From JACMLD01 sp039915085 (GTDB lineage: Bacteria; Bacteroidota; Bacteroidia; Chitinophagales; Chitinophagaceae), in contig JBDSOC010000103.1 in the NCBI GenBank assembly GCA_039915085.1, forward strand, positions 1 to 32,527: a DNA stretch of 32,527 nt, given 5' to 3'. A model generated the notes under the pieces. It was not told where the DNA came from and ran no database searches. It saw only the letters and a program-made list of their open reading frames with translations. Position numbers and translations under genes: made by a program. Below are positions 17,451-24,903 of this stretch, piece by piece. How positions within the stretch are numbered: position 1 is the stretch's first letter; each line of letters begins with the position of its first letter.

Positions 17451-18860
17451 TTACACCCCTTTGCCTAAAAAAATTATCCTGAGGGTGTAGAGCATAATCT
17501 TAAAGTCAAGTTTCAGGGAAATATTTTCTATGTACATAAGGTCATACTGCATCCGTTCAATCATTTGAGACACATTTTCCGCATAGCCAAATTTTACCAT
17601 ACCCCATGATGTTAATCCTGGTTTTGATTTAAGCAGGTATTTAAAATAAGGTGTTTGGCGGGCTATAAGGTTGATATAATATTTTCTTTCTGGTCTTGGT
17701 CCTACCAGGCTCATTTCACCTATTAATACATTGAATAGTTGCGGTAGTTCATCCAGCCGCCATTTACGCAGCGTTTTTCCGTAACCAGTAATACGTGCAT
17801 CATTGGGTGAGGAAAGGGCTGGTCCATCTTTTTCGGCATCAGCATACATGGAACGAAACTTATAAATTAAAAAAGGCTTGCCTTTATAGCCAATTCTTTC
17901 CTGTGTAAAAAAAACCGGACCATTTGATGAGAAACGGACCCGTATTGCCACATACAGTATTAGCGGAGACAGGAGGATAAGGCCCATGACTGATATTAAT
18001 ATATCCAATAATCGCTTTACATTTTGCTGCCATTGTGGTATAAGGTCTGTGGCAATGCTTGCTAATAACGGATTTAATACATTTTCTGTTTTTACAGAAC
18101 CGGCAATTATATCGAGTGTACTGGGTACAATATTTATATCTACCTCTTTTTCACTGAGGCGGTTAATTAGATTTTCTGCTTCTTTTTTTCCGGTATTTTC
18201 TATAGCTATTACCACCATTTCTATATTTTCCCTGTCAATGATCTCTTCCAGTTGCCCCATATTGCCTAAATATGGCAAATAAGCGGAAAGCCCGTTTTTT
18301 TCATCACTTACAAAACCTGTATAATAAACGCCTGATTGTTTTAGCAATTTCTTTGTTTGTGCATACAGCCGTTCGGATATTTCATGATCTCCCGCAAGTA
18401 TGGCATTAAATTTTACAGTGCCGGAGAGCATTTGTTTTTTGGCTATATTCAATAACAATAGTCTTCCGCCTGTGGTAAAAAGAAAATGCAGCAGTATAAA
18501 ACATATTAATGTGGTATAGTAATAATAAAGGGAATGGTTATGATCGTTTAATACAATTACAAAAAATATTATTATACAGCCCACCATTGTACAGGAGAAA
18601 GCTGTCGTTATTTCATTCAATCTTGATTTTTTATACAAGGAGCCATAGCTACCGGCAAGGAAAAAAAATATAACCCACATAAATGGAAGCAGGGAGATGC
18701 CCATTAAAAAGCGGTTATTTAGATCCAGGTGGTTGCCTTTATAAAAAGGATCACGCAGCAGTTCTTTGCGCACAACGGTAAATAACATCCACGCTATGGC
18801 AGCTGCCAGGTAATCACTGAACATATACCACCTGATATGAATCTTTTTTTTAAACGGCAT
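17451..18860 (-). CDS. Polyprenyl glycosylphosphotransferase (initiating sugar transferase)
   Basis: This inner-membrane enzyme starts a surface polysaccharide by moving sugar 1-phosphate from a UDP-sugar to undecaprenyl phosphate. The product is 469 residues. Four or five hydrophobic segments fill residues about 10-140. Next comes a soluble Rossmann-like region (FNAILAGDHEISERLY ... NIEMVVIAIENTGK). Another membrane segment (RLLDILISVMGLILLSPLIL) leads into the catalytic domain, with VFFTQERIGYKGKPF, YKFRSMYADAE, WRLDELPQLFNVL and GEMSLVGPRPE, all signatures of the WcaJ/WbaP class. It follows the Gfo/Idh/MocA gene by only 8 bp, suggesting joint expression. The sugar it transfers cannot be read from the sequence. 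Confidence 0.92.
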   Translation of the reverse strand: MPFKKKIHIRWYMFSDYLAAAIAWMLFTVVRKELLRDPFYKGNHLDLNNRFLMGISLLPFMWVIFFFLAGSYGSLYKKSRLNEITTAFSCTMVGCIIIFFVIVLNDHNHSLYYYYTTLICFILLHFLFTTGGRLLLLNIAKKQMLSGTVKFNAILAGDHEISERLYAQTKKLLKQSGVYYTGFVSDEKNGLSAYLPYLGNMGQLEEIIDRENIEMVVIAIENTGKKEAENLINRLSEKEVDINIVPSTLDIIAGSVKTENVLNPLLASIATDLIPQWQQNVKRLLDILISVMGLILLSPLILYVAIRVRFSSNGPVFFTQERIGYKGKPFLIYKFRSMYADAEKDGPALSSPNDARITGYGKTLRKWRLDELPQLFNVLIGEMSLVGPRPERKYYINLIARQTPYFKYLLKSKPGLTSWGMVKFGYAENVSQMIERMQYDLMYIENISLKLDFKIMLYTLRIIFLGKGV

Positions 18861-18868
18861 CCGTTGAA

Positions 18869-19843
18869 TCAGTTGTTGATACTTGCATTTTTAATCTTAT
18901 TAAGAATCTGATGAGCAATATCCATGGCGCGGTATCCGTCTACTTCACTTACAATAGTAGGTGTATTATTTACAACGGCATCGCGGAATTTCTCCAGCTC
19001 CATTTTTATGGCGTTTACTTCTGGTATTACCGGATTCAGAATTGCGATGGTTCTTTTGCCATGAGGTGTATCCAGATCAAACGAAAATGCTTCCAGGTCT
19101 CTCGGCGTTTTTAATTTAATAATTTCAGTTTTTTTATTCAAAAAATCAATCCCGATATAAGCGTCTTTCTGGAAAACACGCATTTTCCTCATCCGCTTCA
19201 TTGAAATACGGCTGCTGGTAAGGTTGACTACACAGCCGTTATTGAACTCAATGCGAACGTTGGCAATGTCAGGCGTATCCGTCATAACAGCTACGCCGCT
19301 GGCTGAAATGGCCTTTACTTCGCTTTTTACCAGGTTTAGGATGATGTCTATATCATGGATCATTAAATCCAGTATCACGCTCACTTCAGTTCCACGTGGG
19401 TTAAACTGGGCGAGCCGGTGTACTTCAATAAACATGGGATTAAGATCCAAATCCTGCGTGGCAAGATAGGCCGGGTTAAAACGTTCTACATGCCCTACCT
19501 GCATTTTTATATTGCTTTCCTTTACCAGTTTTACCAGATCCCTTGCCTCATCCATTGTGTTGGCAAGTGGTTTTTCAACAAATACATGTTTGCCGCTCTT
19601 GATTGCTTTTTCGCATAAATCAAAATGAAATGGGGTGGGAGCTACCACATCTATAGCGTCACATGCAGCTATCAGTCGTTCCGCATCAAGAAAACGTGGC
19701 AATTGATATTTTTCGCTTACTTCCTGGGCAGAAACATCATCCGGGTCATAAAATCCAACCAGTTCTACCCCGCTTATTTCCTTCCAGTTGTTTAAATGGA
19801 ACTTTCCTAAATGACCAACGCCAAAAATACCCAGCTTTAGCAT
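18869..19843 (-). CDS. Gfo/Idh/MocA-family NAD(P)-dependent sugar oxidoreductase
   Basis: This is a 324-residue dehydrogenase with an N-terminal Rossmann domain (GIFGVGHLGKFH at 6-17), the family's EKP motif at 90-92 (VEKPLANT), and a C-terminal alpha/beta domain that includes LMIHDIDIIL. Such enzymes oxidise or reduce sugars, nucleotide sugars or inositols. It is the first gene of the minus-strand run and lies 8 bp before the polyprenyl glycosylphosphotransferase. A role in making a modified nucleotide sugar for the same polysaccharide is therefore likely (inference). ATG start at 19843; the stretch upstream has no gene. Confidence 0.88.
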   Translation of the reverse strand: MLKLGIFGVGHLGKFHLNNWKEISGVELVGFYDPDDVSAQEVSEKYQLPRFLDAERLIAACDAIDVVAPTPFHFDLCEKAIKSGKHVFVEKPLANTMDEARDLVKLVKESNIKMQVGHVERFNPAYLATQDLDLNPMFIEVHRLAQFNPRGTEVSVILDLMIHDIDIILNLVKSEVKAISASGVAVMTDTPDIANVRIEFNNGCVVNLTSSRISMKRMRKMRVFQKDAYIGIDFLNKKTEIIKLKTPRDLEAFSFDLDTPHGKRTIAILNPVIPEVNAIKMELEKFRDAVVNNTPTIVSEVDGYRAMDIAHQILNKIKNASINN

Positions 19844-20241
19844 ATCATAAAATTATGCGTCAAAGATAGCATTCATGTCTATAGCATGGTGTGCTTATAC
19901 AGTTAGAAGATAGATTTTCTAACATCCGGTTGGCAAAAACCTGTTGTATTATCAATCTTTTATAGTAGACTGGTTTTATATTCAGACCCATTCTGGCTAA
20001 AAGTATGTATCGAACTCACCCTGCTTTTTTTGACACTTTTTACCCGACTTTTACAAAGAGCAACATATCCTTACAAAAATAATCCAACTTCCCAATTCAC
20101 TAAATTGAAAATAAAAAGGCCCACAGAAATATGCTACTAAATTACCCACCTTAGTACTCTTCCAAATCATTGTGCTCGTCTCCACCCAGTTTGAGTAAGT
20201 TTTCCAATGGTAACGGGAGCAAAGGCTAATAACAGGTATAA

Positions 20242-20400
20242 AGTAAAGCAAAAACCGGTTTTAATAGCTGCCCGAAATTTTACAGCAATAGCTGGATAAA
20301 AGTGCAATTAGCCAATTACACTATTGTAAAAATATACAGCAATGGTGCTTCACAGGAAGTCATGGTACAAAAATATAAGCAGTTGCCCTGGTATTGGTAA
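20242..20400 (+). pseudogene. Possible coding relic of unknown family
   Basis: Fifty-two codons are open and end at TAA 20398-20400. The peptide is protein-like (SNSWIKVQLANYTIVKIYSN, then GASQEVMVQKYKQLPWYW), but there is no start codon and stops crowd the frame just upstream. This could be chance. No family was recognised. Confidence 0.2.
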
Positions 20401-20446
20401 ACCAGGGCCTGGTGTAAGGCCATGATTGATGATATGTATGTTTTCA

Positions 20447-20478
20447 TTGCATCATTATCTTATGATACCATAGTTTTA
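20447..20478 (+). promoter_or_regulatory. Bacteroidota-type promoter candidate for the plus-strand arsenosugar genes
   Basis: TTG at 20447-20449 is followed after 21 bases by TAGTTTTA (20471-20478), which fits the TAnnTTTG -7 element except for its last base. The ATG of the glycosyltransferase lies 16 bases downstream. This is by eye only. Confidence 0.35.
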
Positions 20479-20494
20479 AAAGGTAGCTTTAATC

Positions 20495-21238
20495 ATGAAT
20501 GTGGAAAAGAACAAGATTACACCTTCAAATATTATACAGGTAAAAAACATCAGCATCATCATTCCTGCAAAAAATGAAGCCGCACAGTTACCGGTATTGC
20601 TCAACTACCTGAACGCTGTTCCAGGGAAAGGGAATATTGCTGAAATAATTGTAAGCGATGGAAAGAGTACAGATGATACGGGCAGCATTGCAAATTTGTA
20701 TGGAGCCAAAGTTGTAGTAAGTGACCAGGCCGGGAGAGGAAGACAAATGAATATTGGCGCTAAAGCTGCTACTGGTAATATCCTTTATTTTCTCCATGCC
20801 GATTCCATACCACCGATAGGGTTTGTTGAAGATATACTGGAAAAGATAAATTCAGGTTATGATGCAGGGTGTTACAGGTTACGCTTTGATTATAATCATT
20901 GGTTTTTAAAAGTCAATGCCTGGTTTACCCGGTTCAATGTAAATGCCGTTCGTTTTGGCGATCAAAGTTTATTTGTAAGCAAATCAGTTTTTGAAACCAT
21001 TGGTGGTTTCAGGGAAGATTTAATCATTATGGAAGATCAGGAAATTATTCACCGCATTCGTAAGAAAGGGAGGTTTGCTGTTATTGCCGGTTTTGTAACC
21101 ACTTCTGCCCGTAAATACAGGGTGAATGGGATTTACAGGATGCAGGGTATTTTTTTCTATATCTATTTTGCTTATCTGTTTGGTGCTTCGCAACAAAAAC
21201 TGGTTTCAATTTATAAAAAACTCATCAGGCCATCCTGA
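20495..21238 (+). CDS. TIGR04283-type arsenosugar-associated glycosyltransferase (GT2 fold)
   Basis: This 247-residue family-2 glycosyltransferase lacks membrane spans in the catalytic part. Visible motifs are ISIIIPAKNEAAQLPVLL (about 19-36), IIVSDGKSTDDT, a basic GRGRQMNIGAKAATG, the metal- and nucleotide-binding LHADS, and VRFGDQSLFVSK followed by EDQEIIHRIRKKG. This pattern is that of the 'rSAM/selenodomain-associated transferase 2' group, which NCBI now labels as arsenosugar biosynthesis. Its partner type (TIGR04282) lies at 24323-24901, next to arsS. It probably adds or rearranges a sugar or aglycone unit on the arsenic-bearing ribose (inference). The flavoprotein gene follows after 31 bp. 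Confidence 0.88.
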   Translation: MNVEKNKITPSNIIQVKNISIIIPAKNEAAQLPVLLNYLNAVPGKGNIAEIIVSDGKSTDDTGSIANLYGAKVVVSDQAGRGRQMNIGAKAATGNILYFLHADSIPPIGFVEDILEKINSGYDAGCYRLRFDYNHWFLKVNAWFTRFNVNAVRFGDQSLFVSKSVFETIGGFREDLIIMEDQEIIHRIRKKGRFAVIAGFVTTSARKYRVNGIYRMQGIFFYIYFAYLFGASQQKLVSIYKKLIRPS

Positions 21239-21269
21239 GTATTCAAAAGGGCACTAAATAAAAGTAAGA

Positions 21270-22703
21270 ATGAAAGAAATTAAGTACGATATTATTGTAA
21301 TTGGCGCAGGCTCCGGTGGACTTGGCATTTCGCTTTTTATGGCAAAAGTTGGCCTTAAAACCCTTTTGATTGAAAGGAGCGATGAACATATTGGCGGGGA
21401 CTGCCTGAATTACGGATGTGTACCCAGCAAAGCGTTGATTCATGTATCCAGGTTGATGCACCAGGCCAAACTGGGAGCGCTTTTTGGATATACCATTTCC
21501 GGGATACCTGATTTTAATAAAGCCATTGAATACGTGTTGTCAAAGCAAGCTATCATTCGCAGGCATGAGAATGCAGATTATTTGCGAAAGGAAGGGCTGG
21601 ATGTTGTTTTAGGCACAGCTCATTTTATTTCTTCCTCCGCTATCAGGGTGGGAGATGAAATATATACTGCAAAAAAAATAGTGTTGGCCACTGGTTCCCG
21701 GCCTGCAGCTTTAACTGTACCGGGAATTGAAAAAGTCAGACAGTTCAATAATGAAAATGTTTTTGCCCTTAACGATATGCCTGCAAGAATGCTTGTTGTT
21801 GGCGGTGGCCCTATCGGTATTGAAATTGGTCAGGCCTTCAATCGTTTAGGCATCCAGGTTACGATCATTCATAGGGGTGAAAATATTCTTCCACATGATG
21901 CAAAGGAAATGGGTAGCATGCTGATGGAACAATTAAAAGAAGAAGGAATTACCTTTTATCTTAATGCCGAAATAAAGGGATTTGCAAACGCCAATGAAGC
22001 CATTATTCAACAAAAGGACGGAAATAATTTTAAACAAAGTTTTGATGCGGTTTTTGTTGCAGTAGGCAGAAAGATTGCTATAAAAGATTTAGGGCTTGAC
22101 CAGGCAGGAATACAAATAAAGGATGATAAAATTGTAGTTAATAAATATTTACAAACTACCAATAAGTATGTATATACTTGTGGTGATGCTTCAGGTTCGC
22201 TGATGTTTTCCCATGCTGCCGAGCAGCAAGCCAGGTTGCTACTTAATAATTTCTTTTCTCCATTTAAAAAGAAATTGAATAATGATTTCATGTCCTGGGT
22301 AACATTCACCGACCCTGAAGTGGCTACTTTTGGATTGAGTGAAGATGTGTTATTGAAAAAAAATATCTCCTTTGAAAAGCTGGATATGAATTTTGAAGAT
22401 GATGACCGGGCCATTGTTGACAGTTATCAATATGGTAAATTAGTTCTGTACGTAAGTAAGGGAGGATTATTTAAAAAAGAAAAAATATTGGGTGGCAGTA
22501 TGATTGCGCCGAATGCAGGAGAACTGGTGCAGGAATTAATTCTTGCAAATATTAAGGGCCTTGGAATTAATGATATTTTCAATAAAATTTATCCTTACCC
22601 CGTAGCCTCCCGGGTTAATCAAATGATCATCGTAAAACATAAAGAGAAGCAGTTAACCGGCACCTTAAATAAACTGTTGAAATTCCTTTTCCGGCTTGTA
22701 TAG
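21270..22703 (+). CDS. Mercuric-reductase-like FAD/NAD(P) disulfide oxidoreductase
   Basis: This two-dinucleotide-domain flavoprotein has 477 residues. FAD site: IIVIGAGSGGLGI (8-20). Redox disulfide: GGDCLNYGCVPSKA, with C45 and C50. NAD(P) site: VVGGGPIGIEIG. Second FAD contact: YVYTCGDASG. The C-terminal interface reads KIYPYPVASRV, where lipoamide dehydrogenase has a catalytic His-x-x-x-x-Glu pair; here Tyr (443) stands at the His position and Arg near the Glu position. Tyr at this place is a MerA trait, but the MerA C-terminal Cys pair and N-terminal metal-binding domain are absent. It is therefore not a normal E3 and not a complete MerA. Context suggests electron transfer to an arsenical or thiol compound (inference). 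The next gene begins 24 bp downstream. Confidence 0.85.
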   Translation: MKEIKYDIIVIGAGSGGLGISLFMAKVGLKTLLIERSDEHIGGDCLNYGCVPSKALIHVSRLMHQAKLGALFGYTISGIPDFNKAIEYVLSKQAIIRRHENADYLRKEGLDVVLGTAHFISSSAIRVGDEIYTAKKIVLATGSRPAALTVPGIEKVRQFNNENVFALNDMPARMLVVGGGPIGIEIGQAFNRLGIQVTIIHRGENILPHDAKEMGSMLMEQLKEEGITFYLNAEIKGFANANEAIIQQKDGNNFKQSFDAVFVAVGRKIAIKDLGLDQAGIQIKDDKIVVNKYLQTTNKYVYTCGDASGSLMFSHAAEQQARLLLNNFFSPFKKKLNNDFMSWVTFTDPEVATFGLSEDVLLKKNISFEKLDMNFEDDDRAIVDSYQYGKLVLYVSKGGLFKKEKILGGSMIAPNAGELVQELILANIKGLGINDIFNKIYPYPVASRVNQMIIVKHKEKQLTGTLNKLLKFLFRLV

Positions 22704-22727
22704 TATTAAAAACTTAAACATGGAGTT

Positions 22728-23054
22728 ATGGAATGGTGGGAAATATTTAAAGAATGGTTTTTAAGCCTGGGCACAAAGTATGGCGTTAATCCATACATAT
22801 TTGGTGGAATTTATATTGGAGCTATTCCGCTTTTTTTTCTTTGCCTTGGGTGGACTGTGAAAAATATACAGAATAAAAAGCCTTTTGTAATTCCAGTATT
22901 ATTAACCGGGCTATGTTTCATCTCCGCTTATCTGTACCTGATTATTGTTGGTAAAAATATACCTGTATGGGTGTATATTTTTATAGCTGTTATGGTTGTC
23001 TATGGAACTTATTCAACCATTAAAAAAATAAAGGATAAACCCAGGGCGGTTTAA
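22728..23054 (+). CDS. Small membrane protein, three predicted spans, unknown function
   Basis: This is a 108-residue protein with three hydrophobic segments: about 23-43 (YIFGGIYIGAIPLFFLCLGW), 52-73 (FVIPVLLTGLCFISAYLYLIIV) and 78-95 (VWVYIFIAVMVVYGTY). It has an amphipathic, Trp-rich N-terminus and a basic tail (KKIKDKPRAV). It follows the flavoprotein by 24 bp and looks co-transcribed with it and the glycosyltransferase. It could be a membrane anchor or redox partner for the flavoprotein, but nothing in the sequence proves this. No conserved family was recognised. It converges on the hydroxylase gene with 38 bp between. Confidence 0.75.
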   Translation: MEWWEIFKEWFLSLGTKYGVNPYIFGGIYIGAIPLFFLCLGWTVKNIQNKKPFVIPVLLTGLCFISAYLYLIIVGKNIPVWVYIFIAVMVVYGTYSTIKKIKDKPRAV

Positions 23055-23092
23055 CTAAAATACCCCATTGAATTTTCCCACCTATTTTTTTA

Positions 23093-23899
23093 TCAGGTTT
23101 TTTTCGGTGACCGGATTTTGGTAAACGGAAGTTTTAATAAGAACCCAATCGTCAGTTCCTCAGGCTTATTATAAGATGGAACACCTACAATTACTTCATC
23201 GCTGAGATTATTCAGTCTGGCGGTTCGATGCAACCTGTCCCAAAATGAAAATATGACGGAGTAATTGGAATCTGTTTCTTGTTTAACTACAGAGTGATGA
23301 ATGCCATGCATTCTTGGCGTAACAAATACTTTATTCAAAATTCTTTCAAACGCAAATGGCAACTTCCAGTTGCTATGATGAAACTGGGTGGCAGCTTCAA
23401 AAATAATCTCATACACTAAAACCCGCATTGGAGATGCGCCGCTTAGTAAAGTAACAGCACCCCTGAAGAAAACAGAACCAATCAGTTCTCCAAAATGAAA
23501 ACGGAAAGCAGTGGTAATGTCCATATCCAAATCTGTATGATGCACTAAATGAAAGCGCCATAAAAATGGAATTTTATGATTTAGAATATGCCATAAATAG
23601 TTTCCGTAATCCAGTATTAAAAAGGCTATGATTGACTTTGACCATAAAGGCAAATTAAACAAGTAATTTAACCCAAACTGCCAGTCCTGATTTTTATACG
23701 CAATCCAAACTATTATTGGAAGAAAAGCAAATCTTAACAAGGCGAACGCAGGTATAGACACAATTGTATTAATAACTGTTCTGGATAATTTTACCTGTAT
23801 CCTTTTCCTTAATTGAAACTTTGTTTCCAAAAAGAGAAGGAAAAGATTAATTAGTATCAGTATTGGGATACCTATTTTATCAAAAATTGCATGTATCAT
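23093..23899 (-). CDS. Fatty acid hydroxylase / sterol desaturase family protein
   Basis: This is a membrane di-iron enzyme of 268 residues. Several hydrophobic segments surround the histidine clusters that hold the iron pair: H104xxxH108, H117xxH120-H121 (FHLVHHTD), H174-H175 and H198xxH201-H202 (MHGIHHS). This is the standard ERG3/FA-hydroxylase pattern, and all expected histidines are present. Members hydroxylate or desaturate lipids using oxygen. The start (ATG at 23899) lies 41 bp after the end of the arsM relic, so it may be read as the last gene of the arsS run. That raises the idea of a lipid-linked arsenical, but the protein could equally serve ordinary membrane lipids. Confidence 0.88.
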   Translation of the reverse strand: MIHAIFDKIGIPILILINLFLLFLETKFQLRKRIQVKLSRTVINTIVSIPAFALLRFAFLPIIVWIAYKNQDWQFGLNYLFNLPLWSKSIIAFLILDYGNYLWHILNHKIPFLWRFHLVHHTDLDMDITTAFRFHFGELIGSVFFRGAVTLLSGASPMRVLVYEIIFEAATQFHHSNWKLPFAFERILNKVFVTPRMHGIHHSVVKQETDSNYSVIFSFWDRLHRTARLNNLSDEVIVGVPSYNKPEELTIGFLLKLPFTKIRSPKKT

Positions 23900-23940
23900 A
23901 ACTTATCATCTTTGCTTTGGTAGATGTTGTTTTAATAAAA

Positions 23941-24312
23941 TCAACAACATCTCCCGCCGTCGTAAAACCAGGTGGATGGAGAAATATAAATATCGGTTCT
24001 GTTAAGGCTTGCCAAATTGACGGCAGTTTTATCGCATACAGCCATCGGCTGATTGGGAAAGAGGGCATGCCCTTTATTATCATCAAAACTTTCTTCACTG
24101 CCATAGTATACAATTGTTTTACCTGTAAATACACATGGCCCGGTTGCAGGCATGGGATCTTTAATGGCACAGACTTACACACTTTCAATATATATCAGTT
24201 TATCAGTAGCATAATAAACAGGCCAGGAATTCTATAGGGCGTTTGGCTCTTATTTCAATAGTGCCAAAACTTCGTAAACATTCTTTGTTGTTTCTAAATA
24301 AGCAAGCTCCAT
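23941..24312 (-). pseudogene. arsM: Decayed arsenite methyltransferase (arsenosugar-type arsM relic)
   Basis: The relic starts at the ATG at 24312 and reads MELAYLETTKNVYE, which fits the N-terminus of arsenosugar-cluster ArsM. At about 24271-24267 the sequence jumps to FGTIEIRAKRP, a piece I recall from near the end of the methyltransferase domain. Roughly 700 bp or more of the catalytic core is therefore missing. Two frame changes follow between 24239 and 24212, then an in-frame TAA at 24177-24175 where the family has Glu (LIYIESV*VCAIKDPMP). From there the frame is clean: CVFTGKTIVYYG, FDDNKGHALFPNQPMAVCDK, and the Cys-rich end FYDGGRCC with TGA at 23941-23943. The relic lies 10 bp after the TIGR04282-type gene. 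The open tail from the ATG at 24153 (70 codons) could still be translated, but would lack any SAM-binding part. The family match is from memory, not a search. Confidence 0.85.
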
Positions 24313-24322
24313 TATTATAATT

Positions 24323-24901
24323 TTAATAGTCAAATGTTACATCCTTCGCTTCATCCACATCATTTAATGCTGGCAGTAAATGATCAGTCAGTTTTTTCTG
24401 TTGAATTTGTTTTAGGGTTTCAGTAAATACATGCCCGCTGCTCCAGATAATGTTTTCAAACAGGTTTTTAAAGGGAGACTGCATACCCAATAAATAGTAT
24501 CCACCATCAGTTGCCGGGCCAATCACTATTTCACTTTCATTCAATTTTAAAAAAGCGTTGGATATCATTTTCTCATCAAGCTCCAAACAATCACTTCCGA
24601 TAATTACAATTTTAGTAAATCCTTTTTCAAACAGCCATTCAAATGCATTGCTCATACGTTTGCCTAAATCAGTTCCGATTTGCAAACATTTTTCATAGCC
24701 ATTCCATAAATCGTTTGTTGTTACTTCATCTGCATAAAAAACAAACCTGGTTACCGGCAAGCCTTCTGTAATATCTTTTGTATGTTGCAAAAGATGTTTA
24801 TAAACTCTCAAAGCATTTTTATCACCCATTGTGGCGCCAATTCTTGTTTTTACTTTTCCCAATACAGGATTGCGGACAAATATGATTAATGCTGATTTCA
24901 T
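24323..24901 (-). CDS. TIGR04282-type arsenosugar-associated glycosyltransferase
   Basis: This is a 192-residue protein of the 'rSAM/selenodomain-associated transferase 1' group, related to nucleotidyl- and glycosyltransferases of the CofC/MobA-like fold. Motifs are ALIIFVRNPVLGKVKTRIGA at the N-terminus, QIGTDLGKRMSNAFEWLF, IVIIGSDCLEL and IGPATDGGYYLLGM, followed by the DVDEAKD ending typical of this group. The start is the ATG at 24901; a longer frame to 24961 overlaps arsS and adds an unlikely basic, Cys/Trp-rich leader. It begins 2 bases after the arsS stop, so the two are probably coupled in translation. It likely works with the TIGR04283-type enzyme on the product of ArsS. Confidence 0.9.
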   Translation of the reverse strand: MKSALIIFVRNPVLGKVKTRIGATMGDKNALRVYKHLLQHTKDITEGLPVTRFVFYADEVTTNDLWNGYEKCLQIGTDLGKRMSNAFEWLFEKGFTKIVIIGSDCLELDEKMISNAFLKLNESEIVIGPATDGGYYLLGMQSPFKNLFENIIWSSGHVFTETLKQIQQKKLTDHLLPALNDVDEAKDVTFDY

Positions 24902-24903
24902 AC

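Larger units (their letters stand above)
19844..20494. other. 650-bp stretch without an intact gene
   Basis: No complete coding sequence could be supported here. A minus-strand frame at 20051-20251 has unconvincing composition. A plus-strand frame at 20242-20400 may be a gene relic. A perfect hairpin (gccctggt 20385-20392, accagggc 20401-20408) has no T-run and is therefore not a normal terminator. A plausible promoter for the next gene lies at 20447-20478. The rest holds nothing recognisable. Confidence 0.5.

Noticed and set aside
20051..20251. 66-codon minus-strand frame in the gene-free stretch
   Set aside because: Aromatic- and Cys-rich, no recognised family and no supporting context; I could not tell it from chance.
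20385..20408. Hairpin gccctggt/accagggc as a terminator
   Set aside because: No T-run on either side, and no gene ends just before it.
19844..20494. Insertion-sequence remnant between the polysaccharide and arsenosugar genes
   Set aside because: No transposase motif, no terminal inverted repeats and no target duplication could be found.
23880..24188. 102-codon minus-strand frame overlapping the arsM relic
   Set aside because: Another frame of the same DNA. The frame ending at 23941 carries the recognisable ArsM tail, whereas this one has no family features.
23917..24237. 106-codon plus-strand frame across the arsM relic
   Set aside because: Antisense shadow of the ArsM tail with no recognisable motif.
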